Of a DNA stretch of 18,935 nt, positions 1 through 6,642 are shown piece after piece. The position numbers were made by a program, and so were the translations under genes. This stretch comes from SVEL01 sp964573715 (GTDB lineage Bacteria; Bacillota; Clostridia; Lachnospirales; Lachnospiraceae): the NCBI GenBank assembly GCA_964573715.1, contig CAZNKR010000031.1, forward strand, positions 1 to 18,935, in the 5' to 3' direction. The notes beneath the pieces were generated by a model. The model saw only the letters and a program-made list of their open reading frames with translations. It ran no database searches and was not told the origin of the DNA. Numbering within the stretch: position 1 is the stretch's first letter; each line of letters begins with the position of its first letter.

Positions 1-147
1 GGAACTTTAAGTGATTATGTTGGAATCAATGTATTTGGATATTCTAAAACAACTGGCATTTCATCATCATCAATCAAATCAGCAATGGCAAGATTTACGA
101 TTACAAGCAGCAATTTTGGAAAAGCGGACAAAATAGTTTCAAAGTAA
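1..147 (+). CDS. C-terminal end of an unrecognised protein (5' end outside the window)
   Basis: Reading frame 1 is open from the first base and ends in TAA at 145-147, giving 48 residues. The peptide begins GTLSDYVGINVFGYS and ends in KADKIVSK. It is rich in Ser, Thr and Ile with no obvious membrane segment, as in a soluble or extracellular beta-rich domain. A terminator hairpin follows within 25 bases, which supports this being a real gene end. I do not recognise the family, and too little is visible to assign a function. Confidence 0.6.
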   Translation, partial: GTLSDYVGINVFGYSKTTGISSSSIKSAMARFTITSSNFGKADKIVSK

Positions 148-167
148 ATTAGTTAACTAGGTGACAA

Positions 168-210
168 ATAGCCTATAAGTACTAGAACTAACTATTATAG
201 GCTATATTTT
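168..210 (+). terminator. Terminator after the partial first gene
   Basis: A perfect 10-bp inverted repeat, ATAGCCTATA (168-177) and TATAGGCTAT (196-205), is separated by an 18-base loop and followed by ATTTT. It lies between the stop codon at 147 and the next start at 235, so it probably ends the upstream transcript. The U-tract is short and the loop long, so efficiency may be moderate. Confidence 0.6.
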
Positions 211-234
211 AATTTAAAATTGAAGGAGGTTAAT

Positions 235-1356
235 ATGAAAAAAAGAATCACAATATGTATTTATATTATATTCATAGCAGTTATTTCAATATGCTGTGGA
301 TTAGTTAGGATACGAACAAAAGAGAACAATAACCCAAATAGCGATTCTGATAATACAATTGCAGAAAGTGAAGTTAAAAATAATTCCCTATTTAAAGAAC
401 TAGATATTAATGAGGACATATTTGGTGAATGTGGAAATTCACAGGGCTCTCCAGCCGGTGGCGCAGACTGTGTTTTATATGGAGGGTATTTTGTATTTGA
501 ATCACCATTTAATAATAAATTTGTAAATTTATTGATAGATGACAATGAAAAAGCAAGATTTCTATGCTTTAACGAAAGCTGCAATCATACAGAAAACTGT
601 AGTGGATTCCAAAGAGTGAGCGGCTTTCAGTATTATAAAGGAAATCTTTATGGATATAATGGAGGTAGTATTGTAAAACTAGAAGACAACAGTTTTGAAA
701 CAATATGTAATACTGATAGCTACATAGAAAACTTTTTTATAAGAAATGGTAAATTCTATATTTCAGATGATAAAGGAATTTGCAGTATTGATATGGACAA
801 TTTTGAAAAAAAATATATATGTGATATTCGTCCTTGTGTTTTTTCTCTTAATGTTTGCAATGATAAAATATATTTTTCTTCTGAAACATTCCAACTTTAT
901 AGCATGAATTTTGATGGAAGTGATTTGAAAATATTAAGTGAGGATTTTGCGTTTGAACCACAGCTACATAACAATATTCTCTATTATAGAGATATGTATA
1001 GCTTTGAACTTGTAGCTTTGAATATGGATACTATGGAAAAAAAGATTATAGCTGACAATTCATATCAACTTATAGCATGTGAAGATGCATTGTATTTTTT
1101 GGATTATTTTGGAGCAAAAGACGAGCAGTGTAATCTATACAGATACATATATGATACTGAGGAAATTCAGCATATTGCAACGACCTATTTTGGTAATTTT
1201 GGTGTTTATGATGAACTGGATTTCATTATGATCTTAGAGCGCATAGAAGAAACAGATGAATATGGAAACATAGATATGGTTGATATTCCTTATCTTATAG
1301 ATAAAGATGGAGAAAATAAAAGGAAGGTTGAACTTCCTGAAATCATAAATTATTAG
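235..1356 (+). CDS. Membrane-anchored, Cys-rich, beta-propeller-like extracytoplasmic protein
   Basis: The protein has 373 residues. The ATG at 235 is chosen because AAGGAGG (223-229) sits 5 bases upstream; a TTG at 220 in the same frame lies before that site and is not used. Residues 5-25 are a hydrophobic signal or anchor. The ICCG at 19-22 lacks the small residue that a normal lipobox needs before Cys, so an uncleaved anchor is more likely than a lipoprotein. The exported part contains C111-x4-C116-x-H118-x3-C122. Strand-like repeats of the type 'KIYFSS..LYSMNFDGSDLK' follow from about 170 to 335, resembling the DUF5050/TolB-like propeller proteins of Clostridia. It is the first gene of a compact run ending in an ABC-2 transporter, so it may be the outer-surface partner of that transporter; this is inference. 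The family resemblance is from memory and the function is unknown. Confidence 0.75.
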   Translation: MKKRITICIYIIFIAVISICCGLVRIRTKENNNPNSDSDNTIAESEVKNNSLFKELDINEDIFGECGNSQGSPAGGADCVLYGGYFVFESPFNNKFVNLLIDDNEKARFLCFNESCNHTENCSGFQRVSGFQYYKGNLYGYNGGSIVKLEDNSFETICNTDSYIENFFIRNGKFYISDDKGICSIDMDNFEKKYICDIRPCVFSLNVCNDKIYFSSETFQLYSMNFDGSDLKILSEDFAFEPQLHNNILYYRDMYSFELVALNMDTMEKKIIADNSYQLIACEDALYFLDYFGAKDEQCNLYRYIYDTEEIQHIATTYFGNFGVYDELDFIMILERIEETDEYGNIDMVDIPYLIDKDGENKRKVELPEIINY

Positions 1357-1386
1357 AGTGGATTATAATATGAGAAAGGCGATAAA

Positions 1387-2367
1387 ATGAATAAAACAAC
1401 TAAAATTTTTGCAATAATTTTTTCTGTATGTGCAATATGTATTGGTATTCTTTTTGTAGGTAAGCTTCAAAAAGATAACAATAAAAAAACAGAAGAAATA
1501 ACAACTACCAGTATTGTTTCAGATATTGAAAACGAAACATCATCTTTATATAATACTTTAGGTAGAAATTGGATTGATTACGATAAAGATGGAAAAATCA
1601 TTGGAGATGATTTAGGTGAATTTTCAGTTAATGACAAAACTATAGAATACTCAATGTTAATGACAAGCGATGGCACAAATAGAACTATAAATGCCTCTAT
1701 ATATGTTTTAGTAGGAGGTGTATTAACAGATTTTTATGTAGATGGTCAAAAGTATACACAGTACATATTTGAGCAGGAAAAGGGTTTTCCTGATACAAAG
1801 GTGAATATTTGTATACCTATAGATAATATTTCTACAGCTTATGATAATACTGTCAGGATATGTTATATGGGATTTGACCAAGGTGTTCCTAATGAAAAAG
1901 AGCATAGGTTAATGACTGTAGCTGAACTTAAAGCGACTATTACAGATTTAAATGTGGTAGATTTTAAACCAGGAGTATATGATTCGGTGAAAATCAATTC
2001 GGATTCTTCTTGGTTCCAAACAAGAAGAGCAGTCATTGCATCAGATACATACATTGATGGTTCAGTTAAAGATAATAAATATAATGGTCTTGATTTTCAT
2101 AAAGAAATTTTATCAGGTGACGAATATTATGCTTATTATTGTGGTAATCCAAAAACTGAATACATTATTTACTATTTAGAAAATGGAAAAATCATTGCTG
2201 ACAAAGGAATACTTTATGAACAACAAGTCAGTAATACAATAATGCGAAGTAAAATAGAATTAGAATCACAAAATACAGATGAATTATCAATGGGATTGAT
2301 AGTTGTGCCTATAAATAACTTTTATGATTCAATTGGACAAACTTTAAACATGTACGGATTCAAATAG
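1387..2367 (+). CDS. Exported or membrane-anchored protein of unknown function with an EF-hand-like loop
   Basis: The protein has 326 residues, with a single N-terminal hydrophobic helix at about 7-25 and the rest predicted outside the membrane. AAAGG about 9 bases upstream supports the ATG. After a Thr/Glu-rich stalk (30-55) comes D64-x-D66-x-D68-G69-x-I71-x3-D75, which matches the 12-residue calcium-binding pattern of EF-hand and dockerin loops, but only one copy is present. The remainder looks beta-rich, with no recognised domain and no catalytic motif that I can name. It lies 30 bases after the propeller-like gene. The ABC ATPase ribosome binding site overlaps its stop codon, so it is very probably co-transcribed with the transporter. 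It could be a substrate-handling or sensing subunit; that is inference. Confidence 0.7.
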   Translation: MNKTTKIFAIIFSVCAICIGILFVGKLQKDNNKKTEEITTTSIVSDIENETSSLYNTLGRNWIDYDKDGKIIGDDLGEFSVNDKTIEYSMLMTSDGTNRTINASIYVLVGGVLTDFYVDGQKYTQYIFEQEKGFPDTKVNICIPIDNISTAYDNTVRICYMGFDQGVPNEKEHRLMTVAELKATITDLNVVDFKPGVYDSVKINSDSSWFQTRRAVIASDTYIDGSVKDNKYNGLDFHKEILSGDEYYAYYCGNPKTEYIIYYLENGKIIADKGILYEQQVSNTIMRSKIELESQNTDELSMGLIVVPINNFYDSIGQTLNMYGFK

Positions 2368-2375
2368 GAGGATGT

Positions 2376-3086
2376 ATGATAGAAATTAAAAATATTGTTA
2401 AAAAATATAAAGACAAGGATGCGCTAAAGGGAATAAGCATGACCTTGGAAAATGGCATTTATGGATTTTTGGGCGCAAATGGTGCGGGAAAGACAACTCT
2501 TATTAACATTATAGCGGGAGTGAAGAAACCTACAGAGGGTCAGATTTTGTACAACAACGAGGAAATTGTAAAATTAGGTGATGACTATAGAGAAGTACTG
2601 GGATATTTACCTCAAAAGGTTGCTATGTATTCTAATCTTACTGGTATGCAATATATTGATTATATGTGTATTCTTAAGGGAATTAAAGATAAAACAGAAA
2701 GAGAAAAACAAATAACTTCGGTTTTGGAAAAATTTAATTTACTTGATGTAAAAAACAAAAAAATAGGTGCATATTCTGGAGGCATGCAGCAAAGATTGGC
2801 AATTGCTCAGTCATTTATAGGACATCCAAGGGTAGTCCTTTTGGATGAGCCTACAGTTGGTCTTGACCCAGAAGAAAGAATTAGGTTTAAAAGTGCTATA
2901 AGTGAACTAGCAAAGGATGCTATAGTTATTGTTTCTACACATATTTTGTCTGATTTATCTGAATTGGCAGATGTTTTATGTATGTTTAAGCAAGGAAACC
3001 TTGTTTATATTGGAAAAAGACAGGATTGGGAATCTGAAAACATAGATAAAAAGTATTTGGAAATAATGGAGGGCGCAAATGATTAA
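2376..3086 (+). CDS. ABC transporter ATP-binding protein (ABC-2 exporter type)
   Basis: This 236-residue ATPase drives transport through the two membrane proteins encoded next. All ABC nucleotide-binding motifs are present: Walker A GANGAGKT (33-40), Q-loop Gln80, signature SGGMQ (134-138), Walker B VVLLDE (153-158) with catalytic Glu158, the D-loop GLDP and the H-loop His189. Length and sequence style fit the CcmA/YxlF-like ATPases that pair with ABC-2 membrane proteins. AGGAGG (2366-2371) overlaps the previous stop codon, and the 3' end overlaps the next gene by 8 bases, so translation is probably coupled. The substrate cannot be deduced. Such ATPases serve export of drugs, peptides or polysaccharides, or immunity functions. 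The transporter class is near certain; its role is not. Confidence 0.93.
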   Translation: MIEIKNIVKKYKDKDALKGISMTLENGIYGFLGANGAGKTTLINIIAGVKKPTEGQILYNNEEIVKLGDDYREVLGYLPQKVAMYSNLTGMQYIDYMCILKGIKDKTEREKQITSVLEKFNLLDVKNKKIGAYSGGMQQRLAIAQSFIGHPRVVLLDEPTVGLDPEERIRFKSAISELAKDAIVIVSTHILSDLSELADVLCMFKQGNLVYIGKRQDWESENIDKKYLEIMEGAND

Positions 3087-4134
3087 TTATGAAATTAAAA
3101 AGATTTTTTCGGGCGCAACTATAAAAACCATATTGTCTATAATTATGATTATTTTTATTATAATTACAGTATATATGGCTAAGGGTATTAACAATACAAA
3201 TGAAATATATGACGGTCATGATAAGTACTCGGAAGAAGTGTATGAAGAAATAAAACAAAAACACGGAGAATACATTCTTGAAATAATGGAAAATCATGAA
3301 GACTCAATAAAACTTAAAGAAATAGGAGAAAAGTATTCGTCAGTTGTGATGGCTTATCCGGTTTATGAAAAAATACATAATAGAATTGATAATATTCGAA
3401 TTTTCCAAACCTACAATAATTGGAACAGTGATTTAAAGTACACATATGATAAAAATGAAACTTATGAAATCGAAAATTTTACAGGATGGGAAAATTTTAT
3501 TATTAATGAATGGTTTTTTATTGCTTCGTTTTTATCAGTAATCGTAGTAAGTATTGCAGTATGCTGCAGTGATAATAAGGTTGGAAATAAGAAGGTTATA
3601 TATTCAACAAAAGCAGGAAAAGAAAAGATAATTGACGCAAAGAAAACAACAATACTCTCCTTTGCAGCAATATTTACTCTTGGATATTTTATTTTACAAT
3701 TGGTCATTTATATGCTATTTGGATTAAAATTATCCTTGCTGGATGCAGGTCTATATCAAGTACAAGGCTTTGAACTGGCGTCTTCCTATACTAGTATTGG
3801 AAAATATTTGTTTTTTGAACTACTAGGACTGCTTGTGCTTAATTTGTTTGCTGCCTTGTTTGTATATTTTTCATCTACCATACTAAACAAACACGTATAC
3901 ATATATGTTATTACAGCATTTGCTATTATTATCGCTATAATGCTTAAAGATTTTTCATGGATTACACCAGCAAACTTCTATGAACCAAAGATGTTTTTTG
4001 ATAATATAAACGAAATAAGTATTGGAAATGTTGTACTAAGCAAGTATTTTATTAATATAATTGTAACCGTTGTACTTACAGTGCTTTTAACAATAGTAGG
4101 AAATTATATTAATAAAAAAACAGAGGAAGATTAA
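3079..4134 (+). CDS. ABC-2-type membrane protein (permease), first of the pair
   Basis: The protein has 351 residues and an ABC-2 topology that I read as six membrane segments: about 16-34, 143-162, 191-214, 243-266, 273-290 and 322-343. A large loop of about 105 residues lies between the first two and is probably extracellular. The start overlaps the ATPase gene by 8 bases and has GGAGGG (3067-3072) upstream. The TAA shares its last base with the next ATG, giving a coupled trio. The order ATPase then two permeases with large first loops is typical of ABC-2 exporters of Firmicutes. I see no substrate-specific motif. Sequence identity with known permeases would have to be low, and the call rests on topology and context. 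Confidence 0.8.
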   Translation: MINYEIKKIFSGATIKTILSIIMIIFIIITVYMAKGINNTNEIYDGHDKYSEEVYEEIKQKHGEYILEIMENHEDSIKLKEIGEKYSSVVMAYPVYEKIHNRIDNIRIFQTYNNWNSDLKYTYDKNETYEIENFTGWENFIINEWFFIASFLSVIVVSIAVCCSDNKVGNKKVIYSTKAGKEKIIDAKKTTILSFAAIFTLGYFILQLVIYMLFGLKLSLLDAGLYQVQGFELASSYTSIGKYLFFELLGLLVLNLFAALFVYFSSTILNKHVYIYVITAFAIIIAIMLKDFSWITPANFYEPKMFFDNINEISIGNVVLSKYFINIIVTVVLTVLLTIVGNYINKKTEED

Positions 4135-4946
4135 TGATAAATATTGTTAAATATGAACTAAAAAAAATCACAGATATAAAATTTGTTATAGTTTTATTAA
4201 TTATATTAGTAACAGGAATAGGTTACTTTTCTATTTGTATTAACAAATCAGGAGAAAACTATGATGTAAATAATATTAATGATGTTGTTTTACAATACGC
4301 AGGTGAAAAAGCTGTAAATAATCCCGAAAAGTTTAGAAATGATTATTTTGATCATATGGAAACAATGAATTTAGAATATGAAAACCAGGATGCTTTAATA
4401 AATGGAATAATGAGCAGAGAGGAATATTCGAAATATGCACAAAAATTGGCCAAGGCCAAAAGATATAAAGCGGCATGGGAATATCTTTATAATGAAAGTG
4501 ATATAATTATAGATAAAGGCGGCTGGATAATATTTCGAGAATATCTTAATTATTTTTTTAAAGTAGGACTTTTACAGCCATTATTGATAATATTGATTTT
4601 ATTCATAGTATGTCTTTTGTTTGTACAGGATAGAGGGCGGGGAAGATATGAACTGCTCATATCCACTCCTAATGGAAGAAAAAATACATATATTGCAAAA
4701 ATGATAGTATCAGGTATTCTAACTTTCGCGTCATTAAGTGTTTTTTATGGAGCTGTTATTATATTTCAGTATTCAAATGGTAATTTTAAATATCTTAATG
4801 CGCCTATCAGTAGCCTTTTTAAAGATGGAAATATAAGCATAAAGTTGTATATGATAGTATATGTTTTAATAGCTGTTGTTGTTTATAGTTTTATCAGTAT
4901 GATATTAAGTTTAGTGACTTCATTAGTCGGAAAAATCCTAAGATAG
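4134..4946 (+). CDS. ABC-2-type membrane protein, second of the pair, apparently C-terminally truncated
   Basis: The protein has 270 residues, with membrane segments at about 16-34, 146-164, 187-211 and 238-262. The design matches the preceding permease: one helix, a loop of about 110 residues, then a helix bundle. It stops directly after the fourth helix, with the tail SLVTSLVGKILR, where its partner continues for two more helices and about 80 residues. The TAG (4944-4946) lies inside the left arm of a perfect terminator stem, so the last five codons double as terminator sequence. This suggests that a deletion joined the gene to a terminator, or that the protein is a natural short form. The start overlaps the previous TAA by one base. 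Whether the transporter still functions is unknown. Confidence 0.75.
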   Translation: MINIVKYELKKITDIKFVIVLLIILVTGIGYFSICINKSGENYDVNNINDVVLQYAGEKAVNNPEKFRNDYFDHMETMNLEYENQDALINGIMSREEYSKYAQKLAKAKRYKAAWEYLYNESDIIIDKGGWIIFREYLNYFFKVGLLQPLLIILILFIVCLLFVQDRGRGRYELLISTPNGRKNTYIAKMIVSGILTFASLSVFYGAVIIFQYSNGNFKYLNAPISSLFKDGNISIKLYMIVYVLIAVVVYSFISMILSLVTSLVGKILR

Positions 4947-4970
4947 AAATTCTTATCTTAGGATTTTTTT
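4931..4970 (+). terminator. Strong terminator of the ABC cassette, overlapping the last codons
   Basis: There is a perfect 15-bp stem, AAAAATCCTAAGATA (4931-4945) with TATCTTAGGATTTTT (4954-4968), an 8-base loop and a run of seven T (4964-4970). The left arm lies in the coding sequence of the second permease and covers most of its stop codon. Confidence 0.9.
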
Positions 4971-5003
4971 CCTTAAACTTTCCTTGAACTTTCCTTGAAT
5001 AAT
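4971..5003 (+). repeat. Three 11-bp direct repeats in front of the DJ-1 gene
   Basis: CCTTAAACTTT (4971-4981), CCTTGAACTTT (4982-4992) and the diverged CCTTGAATAAT (4993-5003) stand head to tail. The period is one helical turn, and the third copy contains the proposed -35 box TTGAAT. Direct repeats with this spacing next to a -35 are typical of operators for OmpR/PhoB-family response regulators. Binding is inference only. Confidence 0.55.
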
Positions 5004-5023
5004 ATCCAGATTATTGGTATCAT
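4995..5023 (+). promoter_or_regulatory. Promoter for the DJ-1/lipoprotein genes
   Basis: TTGAAT (4995-5000) and TATCAT (5018-5023) are separated by exactly 17 bases, a good sigma-A match. It follows the cassette terminator and gives a leader of about 55 bases before the start at 5085. The 11-bp repeats run into the -35 box, so transcription may be controlled by an activator. Confidence 0.6.
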
Positions 5024-5084
5024 AAGAAATATGTGGCTAGATTTATATTTTGATAATTAAACAGTAAATTTAAAGGAGGTCAAG

Positions 5085-5639
5085 ATGAGTACAGTATGTT
5101 GTTTTTTGGCAGAGGGCTTTGAAGAAGTAGAAGCGTTATCTGTAGTTGATATATTAAGACGTGGGGGAATAGAAACAAAGATTGTTTCAGTGTCTGACAA
5201 ATTAGAGGTGGTTAGTTCCCATAAGGTATGTATAGAATCAGATGCAATTATAAAGGACATAGACTTTGACAAGGTGGATGCTATTTTTTTACCGGGTGGA
5301 GTACCAGGTACTACAAATCTAAAAGCTTGCAAAATGCTTTGTGATAGAATATTAGAGTTTAACAAAAATAAAAAGCTATTAGCGGCAGTATGTGCTGCAC
5401 CTAGCATATATGGAGAATTAGGAATTTTAAAAGATAAGAAAGCAACATGTTATCCGGGATGGGAAGACAAGCTGCTAGAAGCTAAGTATGTATCAGACAG
5501 AGTAGTAACTGATGATAATATTACAACCAGCAGAGGACTTGGTACTTCTTTAGAACTAGGGCTAAAGCTTTTAGAAATACTAAAGGACAAAGAAACAGCT
5601 GATGATATGGCTAGAAAGGTACAGCTTATTTGCGAATAA
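5085..5639 (+). CDS. DJ-1/PfpI family protein
   Basis: The protein has 184 residues, the usual size for a single-domain DJ-1/ThiJ/PfpI cytoplasmic protein of the YajL/DJ-1 type. The nucleophile-elbow motif AAVCAAPS places Cys103 where human DJ-1 has Cys106. Glu16 in EGFEEVEA corresponds to DJ-1 Glu18, and LPGGVPGT at 69-76 gives the conserved glycine loop. Family members act in oxidative-stress protection or as glyoxalase/deglycase-like enzymes, and the exact activity cannot be read from the sequence. AAAGGAGG (5072-5079) precedes the ATG. The lipoprotein gene begins 2 bases after the stop codon, so the two are co-transcribed. Upstream 11-bp repeats may control both. Confidence 0.9.
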   Translation: MSTVCCFLAEGFEEVEALSVVDILRRGGIETKIVSVSDKLEVVSSHKVCIESDAIIKDIDFDKVDAIFLPGGVPGTTNLKACKMLCDRILEFNKNKKLLAAVCAAPSIYGELGILKDKKATCYPGWEDKLLEAKYVSDRVVTDDNITTSRGLGTSLELGLKLLEILKDKETADDMARKVQLICE

Positions 5640-5641
5640 AA

Positions 5642-6544
5642 ATGAAAAAAACAATAGGATATATAGCCACAGGATTAATAATTGTTGTTATGATGACAGC
5701 GATTATTGGATGTGGAAAAGAAGATATTAAATATGGTGATGAAATTGGAACAGTAGTAGGAAATGTAGATTTATCTAAGGACGAACCTAGTATTACAATT
5801 TCGAATATTAAATCTTATGTAGGTGATGAAATAGATTTTTTATCAGGAGTAATTGTTGCAAATGAAGAGGAATATCCGGATTTACAAACCTGGGTGGATG
5901 CCTCTACGGTTGATATATTTACACCCGGTGACTATACGGCTACTTATACTTTTAAGTATGATGGCAAAGAAAATCATAAAGATATTATCGTTACAATTAT
6001 TAATAAAGATAAACTGGCAGATGATATTTCTACGGACAATAACCAGTCTAGTGCTATAGCAGATAATAATAATAACAATAATAATAACAATAATAATTCA
6101 AGTGATGTTACAACAAGCCAGAATAATGTGCAGTTGCCGGATACTACATTAGAAAACAATCAAAACACTACAAGTGAGTCCCATGCAAATGAAAATCCTA
6201 CAAGTGGACCTACATCAAATGAAAATCCTACAAGTGGATCTACAACGCATAATCCTACCAGTACGCCAGCTGCAACAAGTGCTACAACTACTCACAGGGT
6301 AATGGTTACTTCGGCTGCTTCATCCACAACCGCTAATAAAGAAATTGGTTATTCAAGTATTGAACTTTTATCGGGTAAAACTGTTAAAATAAAAGTTACA
6401 ACAGCTAAGTATATTGTATCAACACATACGGATATTAGCTACACAACGAAAAATGGAACCAGGTATAAGGTATCTAAACTTATTGTTACATATAATACAG
6501 GTTCTACGCAGGTTTTAGAAACAGCAGAAGAAAAAGTAGACTAG
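5642..6544 (+). CDS. Lipoprotein with an Ig-like domain and a low-complexity Asn/Thr/Ser linker
   Basis: The protein has 300 residues. The signal peptide ends in the lipobox IIGC with Cys24, so the product should be lipid-anchored on the outer face of the membrane. Residues about 50-120 look like a DUF5011/HYR-type Ig-like domain (GDEIDFLSGV, then FTPGDYTATYTF). Residues 141-235 are a flexible linker with eleven consecutive Asn (142-152) and a NENPTSG repeat. A small C-terminal domain (236-300) is unrecognised. The ATG at 5642 has no good ribosome binding site. A TTG at 5630 in frame has AAAGG 9 bases upstream and would overlap the DJ-1 gene; it adds only MRIK and leaves the signal peptide intact. 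Translation is probably coupled to the DJ-1 gene. A scaffold or adhesion-like surface role is possible, but the function is unknown. Confidence 0.8.
   Translation: MKKTIGYIATGLIIVVMMTAIIGCGKEDIKYGDEIGTVVGNVDLSKDEPSITISNIKSYVGDEIDFLSGVIVANEEEYPDLQTWVDASTVDIFTPGDYTATYTFKYDGKENHKDIIVTIINKDKLADDISTDNNQSSAIADNNNNNNNNNNNSSDVTTSQNNVQLPDTTLENNQNTTSESHANENPTSGPTSNENPTSGSTTHNPTSTPAATSATTTHRVMVTSAASSTTANKEIGYSSIELLSGKTVKIKVTTAKYIVSTHTDISYTTKNGTRYKVSKLIVTYNTGSTQVLETAEEKVD
6065..6097 (+). repeat. AAT/AAC microsatellite encoding eleven Asn
   Basis: Eleven AAT or AAC codons stand in a row with a 12-base period of three AAT then one AAC (two full units and a partial third). It lies in the linker of the lipoprotein, where codon-sized gains or losses would be tolerated. 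Confidence 0.85.
6186..6238 (+). repeat. 30-bp-period direct repeat in the lipoprotein linker
   Basis: A 23-base block starting CAAATGAAAATCCTACAAG occurs at 6186-6208 and again identically at 6216-6238. It encodes NENPTSG twice, and a degenerate NPTST follows. It is an in-frame linker repeat. Confidence 0.8.
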
Positions 6545-6573
6545 GCTCAATCATTAAAAATTAATGAAAATTA

Positions 6574-6602
6574 ATGACAATATAAAATTGTTATGCTATA
6601 AT
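6574..6602 (+). promoter_or_regulatory. Strong promoter of tig-clpP-clpX-ysxC
   Basis: ATGACA (6574-6579) and a perfect TATAAT (6597-6602) are 17 bases apart, with TG at 6594-6595 forming an extended -10. Two tandem copies of AAAATTAATG (6557-6566, 6567-6576) run into the -35 and make an A/T-rich UP-like element. The expected leader is about 35 bases and carries AAGGAGG (6626-6632). Confidence 0.75.
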
Positions 6603-6642
6603 CCTATGATGCTATGGTCAAATTTAAGGAGGAATAAGGTAA

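Noticed and set aside
220..234. Upstream TTG start for the first cassette gene
   Set aside because: The AAGGAGG site at 223-229 would lie inside the coding sequence; it serves the ATG at 235.
6551..6567. TCATTA-N5-TAATGA inverted repeat after the lipoprotein gene as a terminator
   Set aside because: Only 6 A/T-rich base pairs and no T-run; it overlaps the UP-like repeats of the tig promoter.
6616..6622. GGTCAAA heptamer resembling a CtsR operator half before tig
   Set aside because: CtsR sites are direct repeats of the heptamer; no second copy is found at the expected 10-base spacing on either side.
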